Origin: Kibdelosporangium philippinense
GTDB lineage: Bacteria > Actinomycetota > Actinomycetes > Mycobacteriales > Pseudonocardiaceae
Length of the DNA stretch: 64,000 nucleotides
Assembly: GCF_021390435.2 (NCBI RefSeq)
Contig: NZ_JAJVCN010000004.1
Span: 186,001-250,000 of the forward strand
Direction of reading: 5' to 3'
Each line of letters opens with the position of its first letter. The stretch's first letter is position 1. The notes below the pieces were generated by a model. It was not told where the DNA came from. It did not search any database and was given only the letters and a program-made list of their open reading frames with translations. Positions 41,322 to 48,972 of this stretch are shown here, one piece after another. The position numbers were made by a program, and so were the translations under genes.

Positions 41322-42590
41322 TCAGCTTGATTCCCGGATCCCCAAAGCGCGCTCATCCGCCACCTCGCCGGACCGCACGTGGACGAATGAGGTGTATCCC
41401 CACTCGGCCAACCTGCCCAGTTGTGCCCCGAACTTGCCGCGCCGCTTGATCGTCGTGACCTGGCGTCCTTCGGCCCGCAGCTGCCGTGCGACGGCCAGGA
41501 CCTCGGATGGGGAGACGTCTGCCTCGTGCAACACAGCGATCGCGTCCGTACGCGGAGCGTTGTCGAGCAGGTTCACGATCCGCTCGAAACCGATAGAGAA
41601 CCCACAAGCAGGAACGTCCTTGCCGAGCGAACGGCCGATCAGCTTGTCGTACCGGCCGCCACCGGCAACCGACGCGCTCGTGCCCGGGTGGCTGACCTCG
41701 AAGATCTGCCCGGTGTAGTAACCCATCCCCCTGACAAGGGTCGGGTCGAACTCCCAGCCGAGCTCACGGGTCTTGGCCAGTTCGGCCAGCGCGGTCGTGG
41801 TCGCCACGAGGTCGCTGGCGACGTCCTCGGGCAGGTTCGGCACGGCATCGGTCAACTGGTCCGCCAGCTTGGCCGGATCGAGGCCCTGCAGGGCGGTGAT
41901 CGACGCCTGCACGCCGTCAGCCTGGGACTCGCTGAAGCCCGCGCGCTCGGTGAGCTCCTTGCGCACGCCCTCCCAGCCGATCTTGTCGAGCTTGTCCAAG
42001 ATGATGAAGAACGAGCCCTGCGCCTCGGGGGCCACGCCAGCGCCTTCGGCCAGCGCGGACAGGAACCTGCGGTCGGACAGCCGGACCGTGGTTCCAGGCA
42101 GGCCAGCCGCCTCCAACGCCTCGGTCGTCGCCTCGATCAGCTCAGCCTCGGCGAGCACGGACTCCTCGCCGATCAGGTCGATGTCGCACTGGTTGAACTG
42201 GCGGTAGCGGTCCTTCTGCGGCCGCTCAGCGCGCCACACCGGGCCGAACTGGAAGGACCGGAACGGGACCGGCAGGGCGGCGTGGTTGTTGCCGTAGAAG
42301 CGCGTCAGCGGGACCGTGAGGTCGAACCGCAGCCCGAGATCGGCCAGCTGGTCGAGGCTGTCCGGGAACTCGGTCAGGCCACGGCGGAGGATCTTGAAGA
42401 TCAGCTTCTCGTTCTCGCCGCCCTGGCCACCGGTCAGCCTGGCGATGTCCTCCAGCGCGGGCGTCTCGATGCGCTGGTAGCCGTACCGGTGGTAGACCTC
42501 GGTGATCCGGGCCAGGACATGATCGCGCACGGCGACAGTCGCGGGCAGCAGGTCACGAGTGCCCCTTGCGGGGCTGTTGTCCATCTTCAC
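41322..42590 (-). CDS. hisS: Histidine--tRNA ligase (divergent HisRS)
   Basis: A 422-residue class II synthetase that charges tRNA-His. Motif regions are visible: GLRFDLTVPLTRF, the motif 2 loop FQFGPVWRAERPQKDRYRQF with CDIDLIG, the histidine-specific GMGYYTGQIFEV, and motif 3 in ACGFSIGFERI. A C-terminal anticodon-binding domain (residues ~330-422) is present. The start SPARGTRDLLP differs from the APKGTYD opening usual for the housekeeping actinobacterial enzyme, so this may be a second, divergent HisRS. GTG 42590 has AGGA upstream; ATG 42584 is the alternative. Whether a second hisS exists cannot be seen here. Confidence 0.88.
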   Translation of the reverse strand: MKMDNSPARGTRDLLPATVAVRDHVLARITEVYHRYGYQRIETPALEDIARLTGGQGGENEKLIFKILRRGLTEFPDSLDQLADLGLRFDLTVPLTRFYGNNHAALPVPFRSFQFGPVWRAERPQKDRYRQFNQCDIDLIGEESVLAEAELIEATTEALEAAGLPGTTVRLSDRRFLSALAEGAGVAPEAQGSFFIILDKLDKIGWEGVRKELTERAGFSESQADGVQASITALQGLDPAKLADQLTDAVPNLPEDVASDLVATTTALAELAKTRELGWEFDPTLVRGMGYYTGQIFEVSHPGTSASVAGGGRYDKLIGRSLGKDVPACGFSIGFERIVNLLDNAPRTDAIAVLHEADVSPSEVLAVARQLRAEGRQVTTIKRRGKFGAQLGRLAEWGYTSFVHVRSGEVADERALGIRESS

Positions 42591-42667
42591 CGGTAGTCCT
42601 CATCTCGCGGATAGGTCCTTTAAAACTACCGGGCGCATGCGAGCGGATTACCGCCTAGGGTTGCCGC

Positions 42668-43672
42668 ATGGCGTCGAAGGCGATCGAGCTGACAGTCGGC
42701 GAGCGGGCCGTGCGCGTGTCCAATCCGGACAAGGTCTATTTCCCGGAACGCGGGATCACCAAGCGGCAGGTGGTCGAGTACTACATCTCGGTGGCCGAGC
42801 CGTTGCTGAAAGTGTTGCGCGACAGGCCAACGACCCTGAAACGCTACGTCGACGGCGTGACTGGGGAGGCGTTCTACCAGAAGCGCGTGCCCAAGGGCGC
42901 GCCTGACTGGGTTTCCACCGCGACGATCAAATTCCCGTCCGGGCGGCCAGCCGACGAGGTGTGTCCCACCGAGATCGCCGTAATTCCGTGGGCGTCGAAC
43001 CTTGGGACGTTCGATTTCCACCCGTGGCCGGTGCGCCGTCCCGACGTTGACCATCCGGACGAGCTGCGCGTGGACTTGGACCCGCAGCCGGGCACGGATT
43101 TCTCCGACGCGGTGAAGGTCGCGGGCGTACTGCGGGAAGTGTTGGCGGACAACGGGTTGACTGGGTATCCGAAGACTTCCGGCGGGCGCGGGATCCATGT
43201 GCTGGTGCGGATCCGGCCTTCGTGGGACTTCATCGACGTGCGGCATGCCGTGATCGGCTTGGCTCGTGAAGTGGAGCGTCGGATTCCTTCGCTGGCAACG
43301 ACTGCGTGGTGGAAGGAGGAACGCGGCGAGCGCGTGTTCCTTGACTTCAACCAGGCGGCCAGGGACCGGACGATCGCTTCGGCCTGGTCGGTGCGTGGCA
43401 CGCCGCGGGCGACCGTGTCGATGCCCCTGACGTGGGATCAACTGTCCGATGTGGATCCCGACGACTTCGACATCTTCACCGTGCCGGATTTGCTTGCGTC
43501 GCGCGGAGACGCGCACGCGGACATCGACTCCGAGGTCTTCGGGATCGAGTCGTTGCTCGAGCTGTACGCCAGCGATTCACGCGGCGAGATGCCCTACCCG
43601 CCGGATTATCCGAAAATGCCGGGCGAGCCGAAGCGCGTACAGCCGTCGCGGGCCCGCCCGGACACGGACTGA
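42668..43672 (+). CDS. LigD-type polymerase/primase domain protein
   Basis: A 334-residue stand-alone polymerase domain of the archaeo-eukaryotic primase superfamily as found in LigD, used in end-joining repair or gap filling. It begins IELTVGERAVRVSNPDKVYFP; the metal-binding aspartates are in DELRVDLDPQPG, and TSGGRGIHVLVRI carries the conserved nucleotide-binding residues. The ligase and nuclease domains of full LigD are absent. No ku gene is adjacent; an ATP-dependent DNA ligase lies 13.5 kb away at 57149. ATG 42668 fits the domain edge. Transcribed divergently from hisS. Confidence 0.88.
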   Translation: MASKAIELTVGERAVRVSNPDKVYFPERGITKRQVVEYYISVAEPLLKVLRDRPTTLKRYVDGVTGEAFYQKRVPKGAPDWVSTATIKFPSGRPADEVCPTEIAVIPWASNLGTFDFHPWPVRRPDVDHPDELRVDLDPQPGTDFSDAVKVAGVLREVLADNGLTGYPKTSGGRGIHVLVRIRPSWDFIDVRHAVIGLAREVERRIPSLATTAWWKEERGERVFLDFNQAARDRTIASAWSVRGTPRATVSMPLTWDQLSDVDPDDFDIFTVPDLLASRGDAHADIDSEVFGIESLLELYASDSRGEMPYPPDYPKMPGEPKRVQPSRARPDTD

Positions 43673-43674
43673 CT

Positions 43675-43944
43675 TTATCCAGGCAGGGCGCCGACGGTGT
43701 CCCTGATTTGCGTGCCGAGGCCGCTCGAGCCCTGGCGCGCACAGTGCGCACAGCAGAAGAACCGGCCTTCCACCTCGACGCCGTGGCCAAGAATCCGGCA
43801 TTCGCAGTGCTCGCAGCGTGGTGCCAGTTTCTGGATCGCGCACTCGAAACTGTCGAACGTGTAGACGTCGCCGGTCACGGTCCGGACTTCGAACGCCATC
43901 CAGTACTCGTTGCCGCAGACGTCGCACTTCGCCAACTCATGCAT
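43675..43944 (-). CDS. Cys-rich metallothionein-like small protein
   Basis: An 89-residue protein with nine cysteines (7, 10, 35, 44, 47, 49, 64, 65, 68). The C-terminal half, CEHCECRILGHGVEVEG then RFFCCAHCARQG, resembles prokaryotic metallothioneins (SmtA/BmtA type), where Cys and His bind several zinc ions. The first half adds a CDVCGNEYW knuckle with FDSFEC, like a treble-clef zinc finger. It may buffer zinc or another thiophilic metal. ATG 43944 is preferred; the frame could extend to 44007. Its end lies two bases from the converging polymerase gene. Confidence 0.7.
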   Translation of the reverse strand: MHELAKCDVCGNEYWMAFEVRTVTGDVYTFDSFECAIQKLAPRCEHCECRILGHGVEVEGRFFCCAHCARQGSSGLGTQIRDTVGALPG

Positions 43945-44007
43945 GCCGCCGAGGGTGCGCGCTGGTTGCCCGGTCGGCAACTCGAGACCCGATCGGCGAG
44001 ACGGCAA

Positions 44008-44202
44008 TCAATGAATCAATGGCAATGATTGACGCGGCAAACAATAAGAAATTTCATATACCGTCACACTGTATATCGTGTGTGCGAGAAATTGGCGTAC
44101 TGCATTTGGCGGCTTTCAATGCAATCGTGTGCCGCTACTCTTCGGCGCTACTTGAACGATGCCGTGCCGCGCTGATGAGAATCATTGAGAGGACAACTTC
44201 AC
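44008..44202. promoter_or_regulatory. A/T-rich intergenic region with operator-like inverted repeats
   Basis: This region between the divergent metallothionein-like and binding-protein genes is much richer in A/T than its surroundings. ATATAC (44056-44061) and GTATAT (44071-44076) form an inverted repeat around nine bases; overlapping it, CACAC and GTGTG form another around TGTATATC. These may bind a regulator of one or both genes. Confidence 0.4.
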
Positions 44203-45189
44203 ATGCGTCGGAAACGACTTGCCGTGACCGGCCTGGTAATGGCCTTTGTCGCGGCAACAGCGGGCTGCAGTGCGCTCGGTGAATCCGCCCCGTCACCGGA
44301 GGATCCGGCTGGTGGACTGGAGAAAACCACGATCAAGGTGGCCGAACTCAAGATCATCGACGCCGCCCCGATTCACCTGGCCATCGACAACGGGCATTTC
44401 AAGTCGGAAGGCCTGAACGTCGAGCTGAGTATGGGCGGGAAAGGATCGGTGAACATCGACAATGTCATCGGTGGCACGATCGACATCGGACTGAGCAGTT
44501 ACCCGCCAGCCATCATGCCGGTGGCCAAGAAAGTGGCCGAGCTGAAGGTGGTCACGGACGCGATCACGACATCGGAGAACCTTTTCCTGCTGGTCGTCAA
44601 GAAAGACGGCCCGATCAAGCAGGTCAAGGACCTGATCGGCAAGAAGATCGCGGTCAGCTCGCAGGGCGGGATCGGGGAGCTCGCCCTGCGGACCCAGCTG
44701 AAGATCAACGGCGTCGACATCACCAAGGAGCAGTACATCTCGATGCCGTTCGCGGACATGCCGAACGCGTTGAAGAACGACAACGTGCAGGCGGCGATCA
44801 TGAACGAGCCGTTCCTGACCCAGACGTTGCAGAACGAAGGCGTCAGCAAGCTGTTGTCGCCGTTCAGCGGGTCGACGGCGAACTTCCCGACGTCGGGCTG
44901 GATCGCGTCGAAGAAGTTCGTCGAGGCGAATCCGAAGACCGTCGCGGCATTTCAGCGCGCCATGGCCAAGGCCGTCGCGGACGCCCAGCAGCGTAAGGTC
45001 GTCGAGGAAGCGGTGACGAAATACGTTGGCGTGCCACCGAATGTGGCGTCGCTGATGACGTTGCCGACCTTCCCGTCGAGTACGGACGCCACCCGGTTCC
45101 AGCGGGTCGTCGACCTGATGGTGGAAACCGGCGAGCTCAGAGCGGATCAGCGGATCGACATGAACACGATGGTGATCGACGGGAAGTAG
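44203..45189 (+). CDS. ABC-transporter substrate-binding lipoprotein (NMT1/SsuA type)
   Basis: A 328-residue lipoprotein. The signal ends at a lipobox cysteine in AATAGCSAL. The mature protein follows the NMT1/SsuA pattern: KVAELKIIDAAPIHLAIDNGHFKSEGL, VNIDNVIGGTIDIGLSS, KDLIGKKIAVSSQGGIGE and AAIMNEPFLTQ. Such proteins bind sulfonates, pyrimidine precursors or similar small molecules for import. ATG 44203 has GAGAGGA upstream. No permease or ATPase gene is near; a paralogue lies at 60395. A hairpin terminator follows. Substrate not predictable. Confidence 0.85.
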   Translation: MRRKRLAVTGLVMAFVAATAGCSALGESAPSPEDPAGGLEKTTIKVAELKIIDAAPIHLAIDNGHFKSEGLNVELSMGGKGSVNIDNVIGGTIDIGLSSYPPAIMPVAKKVAELKVVTDAITTSENLFLLVVKKDGPIKQVKDLIGKKIAVSSQGGIGELALRTQLKINGVDITKEQYISMPFADMPNALKNDNVQAAIMNEPFLTQTLQNEGVSKLLSPFSGSTANFPTSGWIASKKFVEANPKTVAAFQRAMAKAVADAQQRKVVEEAVTKYVGVPPNVASLMTLPTFPSSTDATRFQRVVDLMVETGELRADQRIDMNTMVIDGK

Positions 45190-45197
45190 CCACGGGA

Positions 45198-45224
45198 GCC
45201 GGGGAGATGGGCGTGCTCCCCGGC
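45198..45224 (+). terminator. Hairpin terminator after the binding-protein gene
   Basis: GCCGGGGAG pairs with CTCCCCGGC around a nine-base loop, eight bases beyond the stop of the plus-strand gene and just before the converging methyltransferase stop at 45232; it can act for both. Confidence 0.6.
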
Positions 45225-45231
45225 ATTCCGG

Positions 45232-45969
45232 TCAAGCAAGGCGGTACGTGCGGTAAAGCGTGGCAACGAAAGGAACGCCGAGCGTCGGCGTGCCCCGATC
45301 CGCGGCACGGTCAGCGAAATGGCCGTAAAGCTTGTCCAGCAAGGCCTCTCGCTCATCGTCGGCAAGGGAGATGATCGCGCTGTAAGTGCTGTGCATCGCG
45401 CAGATCTCCTGCGGTGTCATCTCCCGTTCGTAGCCGATGACATGTTTCTCGACCGGGCCGAACGGCAAATCCTCCGGCAACTTCATCTTGTTCAGCGGCC
45501 GCGATGGGTTGTGCGCGGAGAAGATGACGTCCTGCACTTCGTCGAGCCACATGTCGCTCGGGCCGCGATCATGCCAGGAAACGCCAAGAACCCCGCCGGG
45601 TTTGAGACAGCGTGCCGCTTCCGCGCCCGCTTTGGCCGGATCGAACCAATGCCACGCGTTGCTCGTCAACACGGCGTCGGCGCTCGCGGTGGAAACCGGC
45701 AAATGCTCGGAGCTGCCAAGGTGCACGGTGGCATCGGGAAACCGTGCTCGCAACCACCCGCACATCTGCTCGTCCGGGTCGACCGCGATCACCTTCGCGG
45801 CGCGCTCGAGCAATATCCGCGTCAGATGTCCAGTGCCCGCGCCAACATCGACAACGACAGCGCTGTCGGCAGGCAACAACCATTCGACGGCGAGTTCTGG
45901 TACGGCCGGACGATGCTGGTCGTAGTGTGCGGGATCGACCCCGAAAACCAATCCAGGCTGGGCCGTCAT
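45232..45969 (-). CDS. Class I SAM-dependent methyltransferase
   Basis: A 245-residue methyltransferase of the UbiE/methyltransf_11 type. The SAM-binding motif I is VVVDVGAGTGHLTRILL, followed by VIAVDPDEQM (acidic residue binding the ribose) and ADAVLTSNAWHWFD, a stretch usual for this subgroup. ATG 45969 follows GGAGGA. The opening FGVDPAHYDQHRP is typical of small-molecule methyltransferases with relaxed substrates. No biosynthetic cluster surrounds it. Cytoplasmic; substrate unknown. Confidence 0.85.
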   Translation of the reverse strand: MTAQPGLVFGVDPAHYDQHRPAVPELAVEWLLPADSAVVVDVGAGTGHLTRILLERAAKVIAVDPDEQMCGWLRARFPDATVHLGSSEHLPVSTASADAVLTSNAWHWFDPAKAGAEAARCLKPGGVLGVSWHDRGPSDMWLDEVQDVIFSAHNPSRPLNKMKLPEDLPFGPVEKHVIGYEREMTPQEICAMHSTYSAIISLADDEREALLDKLYGHFADRAADRGTPTLGVPFVATLYRTYRLA

Positions 45970-46050
45970 CACAGGAATCCTCCAGTCGGTCTTCAGCGGC
46001 ACCCGACACTAGCGGTGCGACATTCACCGCCGGTACGGCCGATTGCCGTA

Positions 46051-47040
46051 TTAACCAACCGGATTGGAGCGTGCGTTGATGACTCGCTCAACGGGAACAC
46101 CACACTTCTCAGCCCGTTCGCACCCCTGTATCAGCCAATCAAGCTGACCGGGCGCGTGCGCGTCGGTGTCGATGGCGAACTCACAACCGATCTCGACAGC
46201 CAATTTCAGCAGCCGCAACGGCGGATCAAGCCGTTCAGGCCGCGAGTTGACCTCGACGGCGACATTGTTCTCCAGGCAAGCCTCGAAGACAGCCTTGGCA
46301 TCGAATGTCGACTCTGGCCGATTCCGTTTGGCGGTGCGCATCCGCCCAGTGCAGTGACCGAGAATGGTGGTGTGCGGATTGCTGACGGCCTTGATCATCC
46401 GTTTGGTCATCTGCGCGGATGGCATGCGTAGCTCGGAATGAACACTCGCGACGACGATGTCGAGGCGTGCCAGCAGTTCCTCCTCCTGGTCGAGGTTGCT
46501 ATCAAGCAAGATGTCGACCTCGATACCGGTGAGGATGCGAAACGGCTTGAGGTCCTCGTTCAACTCGGCGACGACATCCAGCTGTTGGCGCAGACGTTCC
46601 GCGGAAAGTCCGTTGGCGACAGTGAGTCGCGGGGAGTGGTCGGTGAGAGCCATCCACTCGTGGCCGAGCTCGATGGCCACCTCAGCCATCTCCCGGATAG
46701 TGCTGCCCCCGTCAGACCAATCGGAATGGACGTGACAGTCGCCCTTGAGAGCGGCCCGCAACTCCTGCCCGCCATTGACCGGCAAAGTCGCCTCAGCAAT
46801 GAGCTTGCTGAGATAATCAGGCTCACGGCCGGCGACAGCATCGGCGATGACCCCAGCGGTGGACTTGCCGATGCCCGGCAGTTGGGTGAGCGTGCCACGC
46901 TTGGCCCGCGTTTGGACTTCCTCAGCGGGCAACTCGGCGACGACAGCGGCCGCCTTACGGAAGGCCTGCACCTTGTAGGTGGGCTCCCCATTGCGTTCGA
47001 GGTAGAAGCCGATCAGACGAAGTGCCTTCGCGGGATCCAT
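46051..47040 (-). CDS. PHP-domain phosphoesterase with helix-hairpin-helix N-terminus (PolX-like)
   Basis: A 329-residue protein. Residues 1-95 resemble the DNA-binding part of family X polymerases (LIGFYLERNGEPTYKVQAFR and the HhH motif LTQLPGIGKSTAGVIAD). The PHP phosphoesterase domain begins at DCHVHSDWSDGG (residues 101-112) and continues with ALTDHSPR, GIEVDIL, ASVHSEL and FAIDTDAHAPGQL, which supply the metal ligands. A polymerase catalytic domain is missing. It may be a DNA 3'-phosphatase or exonuclease in base-excision repair. ATG 47040 is chosen. Divergent from the small gene at 47098. Confidence 0.85.
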   Translation of the reverse strand: MDPAKALRLIGFYLERNGEPTYKVQAFRKAAAVVAELPAEEVQTRAKRGTLTQLPGIGKSTAGVIADAVAGREPDYLSKLIAEATLPVNGGQELRAALKGDCHVHSDWSDGGSTIREMAEVAIELGHEWMALTDHSPRLTVANGLSAERLRQQLDVVAELNEDLKPFRILTGIEVDILLDSNLDQEEELLARLDIVVASVHSELRMPSAQMTKRMIKAVSNPHTTILGHCTGRMRTAKRNRPESTFDAKAVFEACLENNVAVEVNSRPERLDPPLRLLKLAVEIGCEFAIDTDAHAPGQLDWLIQGCERAEKCGVPVERVINARSNPVG

Positions 47041-47097
47041 GCGTACATCATCGTCCTTAGTACGATGGAACGAGTGCACTTGGTGGAGGGAGAGCCG

Positions 47098-47298
47098 ATG
47101 TCGCAGGACTACGTCGTGCGCTACGTCGGCGGTCCGCTCGACGGCCGCGTGGACACGTTGGCGAAACTGCCCGCGACCCTGAAGGAAACGGTCACGCACG
47201 TGCACCTGCACGGCGGGCCGAAGATCGTGCACCATTACGACCTGCACTACGCGGTCGAGTACGGCTGCGAATACCGGTTGCGCGGCGACGTCGAGTAA
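47098..47298 (+). CDS. Conserved-looking small protein of unknown function (66 residues)
   Basis: GGAGG nine bases before ATG 47098 and a compact, charged 66-residue product support a real gene. It opens SQDYVVRYVGGPLDGRVDTL, which looks like a small beta-strand protein often seen in actinobacteria, and contains several His residues (THVHLHGG, VHHYDLHYA). It starts 57 bases from the divergent PHP gene. A longer in-frame extension upstream lies antisense to that gene and is rejected. Function unknown. Confidence 0.6.
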   Translation: MSQDYVVRYVGGPLDGRVDTLAKLPATLKETVTHVHLHGGPKIVHHYDLHYAVEYGCEYRLRGDVE

Positions 47299-47500
47299 TC
47301 ACCCAATCGTGCGACCTTCCTGACTTCCCAGCCGGTGCGACCACGCCTTGGTACGTTCCCCTGCGTGAAGGGGAGATTTCTCGCTGTGGCGACCGGTTGG
47401 CTGTAGCAGGTGGCACGGCTGCGCCGGTGCTCGCCACTGAGGAAGCGACCTCATGGAGGCCAAGTTGTCAGGCGGAACCTGACTGGAATGGTGCACAGCT

Positions 47501-48085
47501 GTGAAGACATCGGTGCTGGTAACCGCGACAGTATTTGCACTGCTGTGGAGTGTTACCGCATGTTCGACCGTCACGAACGGTTTGCCTCTACCGGCTGATG
47601 CGCCATCCGGCACCAGCCGCCCGAAGATCCCCGGTAGCGGTGGTGGCTTGGGCAATCAGACTACTTCAGCCGACCCGCAGCCAGCTGACAGCCCGATGCG
47701 GGATGTTGATCCATGCACTCTTCTCACCTCAGCGGAAACAACGACGCTCGCAGTGGGTCCCGGACGGCTGGAAAAAGGTCTGAGCACTGATCGAGGATGT
47801 GCTTATAGCTCGCTGGACAAAGGTGAATATACCGTGCAAGTGAATGTGTTTGACACACTCGGCATCAAGGATGTGCAGTCGACGGGGCCGATAAAGTCGA
47901 TCCCGAACGTCGGCAAGCATAAGGCGGTCGAGTATTCGTACGGGACGGGTTGCGCGATAGCACTGGAAGTAACGGCGGCTTCGCGATCCGATGTCTACGT
48001 CGCTTCAGGAAATGACACTCAACGGGCGTGTCAGATCGCAACGCAAGTCGCTCACATGGTCGAGCCGAAGTTGCCGCCGAGCTGA
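47501..48085 (+). CDS. DUF3558-family lipoprotein (copy 1)
   Basis: A 194-residue lipoprotein. The signal KTSVLVTATVFALLWSVTAC ends in a lipobox Cys at residue 21. A Pro/Ser linker leads to the DUF3558 domain with DVDPCTLLTSAETTTL, RGCAYSS, VQVNVFDTLGIKDVQ and ACQIATQVAHMVEPKLP; four cysteines in the domain should form two disulfides outside the cell. DUF3558 lipoproteins accompany type VII secretion genes in Pseudonocardiales. GTG 47501 is used. It is closely similar to copy 3 at 51390, particularly over the last 90 residues. Confidence 0.87.
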   Translation: MKTSVLVTATVFALLWSVTACSTVTNGLPLPADAPSGTSRPKIPGSGGGLGNQTTSADPQPADSPMRDVDPCTLLTSAETTTLAVGPGRLEKGLSTDRGCAYSSLDKGEYTVQVNVFDTLGIKDVQSTGPIKSIPNVGKHKAVEYSYGTGCAIALEVTAASRSDVYVASGNDTQRACQIATQVAHMVEPKLPPS

Positions 48086-48150
48086 TCAGGCAAAGGCGCT
48101 TTGTGATATCTCGAGACGCGGCCAATTATCTTGAGGAAGTGCATCAACGA

Positions 48151-48750
48151 GTGAACGCTCTTCGAACACGTCGGCGTGCCGCCGCGGTTTCCGCAGTTGC
48201 GGCACTTGTTATGGGCGTCGTCGCGTGCAACGCGGAGACGGCAGGAACACCCACCGCCTCTCTGAACACACCCGCGGCGCGGCCGACAGTTCCTGGCGAG
48301 TCCAAGTCGGGCACCACCACGACATCTCGACCCGATACTGGTAGCAACTTACTAGAGGGCATAGATCCGTGTTCGCTGTTGTCAGCGTCTGAGCGGGCGC
48401 AAGTGGGCGTCGCGGAGGGGCAGCCACGGGACACCGTGTTGGACACAACTCGAAGCTGTGAGTTCGTGGCATCCGGGGAGTTCAACCTCCGAGTGAACAC
48501 GTTTGGCGCTCGGGGCATCAAGGACGTCGTGGCGAACCGGGGTGAAATCAAGCCAACGCCGAAGGTCGGCCGACACGATGCGGTGCAGTCATTCGGCGGG
48601 ATCAATTCATGCGCGATCACCATTGCCATTTCAGATACCTCTCGCGTTGACTCAGTCGCTGCCCACAACCGAGAAGGCGACGCCAAGTCTTGTGAAATCG
48701 CCTTGCAGGTGGTTCGCTTGATCGAGCCGAAGCTGCCAGGTGGAAACTGA
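48151..48750 (+). CDS. DUF3558-family lipoprotein (copy 2)
   Basis: A 199-residue protein starting NALRTRRRAAAVSAVAALV, a signal with basic N-terminus ending at the lipobox VVAC. The domain keeps GIDPCSLLSASERAQVG, TRSCEFV, LRVNTFGARGIKDVV, INSCAIT and SCEIALQVVRLIEPKLPGG. It is the most divergent of the three copies here. GTG 48151 is chosen for its position before the signal; earlier in-frame GTG codons (48103, 48139) are possible. It follows copy 1 by 65 bases and is then cut off from the rest of the locus by the IS1380-type element. Confidence 0.83.
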   Translation: MNALRTRRRAAAVSAVAALVMGVVACNAETAGTPTASLNTPAARPTVPGESKSGTTTTSRPDTGSNLLEGIDPCSLLSASERAQVGVAEGQPRDTVLDTTRSCEFVASGEFNLRVNTFGARGIKDVVANRGEIKPTPKVGRHDAVQSFGGINSCAITIAISDTSRVDSVAAHNREGDAKSCEIALQVVRLIEPKLPGGN

Positions 48751-48755
48751 ATGCC

Positions 48756-48968
48756 ATGCCACCGGAACATCAGAACAGAACCGGGATGCAACATCCTGTA
48801 TCACGGGCCACGGCTGGGCAACAGTATCGACAACCGACGCATGAACCCGGTAAAAGAAATGGTGGGATTTCAAACCGGTCGTCATCAAGTCGCGGCCGAC
48901 ATCGGCCTCGTCCATATCAACCTTGCTCACGGATGCACCAGCCTCCTACCCCACGAGGGCACAAGTGT
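48756..48968 (+). pseudogene. Possible gene remnant interrupted by the IS element
   Basis: A frame starting MPPEHQNRTGMQ follows DUF3558 copy 2 by five bases, the same position in which the PPE-like gene (MAPKHSQPEYNPGMQ) follows copy 3. It stays open to the IS target site at 48969; if the element and one CTAG copy are removed, it would continue about 31 codons to a stop near 50793. The rest of the product is Arg/Pro-rich and unlike the PPE-like protein, so this could be chance. Confidence 0.25.
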
Positions 48969-48972
48969 CTAG

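Noticed and set aside
46438..47097. Upstream extension of the 66-residue gene at 47098
   Set aside because: It is antisense to the PHP gene, and a strong ribosome-binding site marks ATG 47098 as the start.
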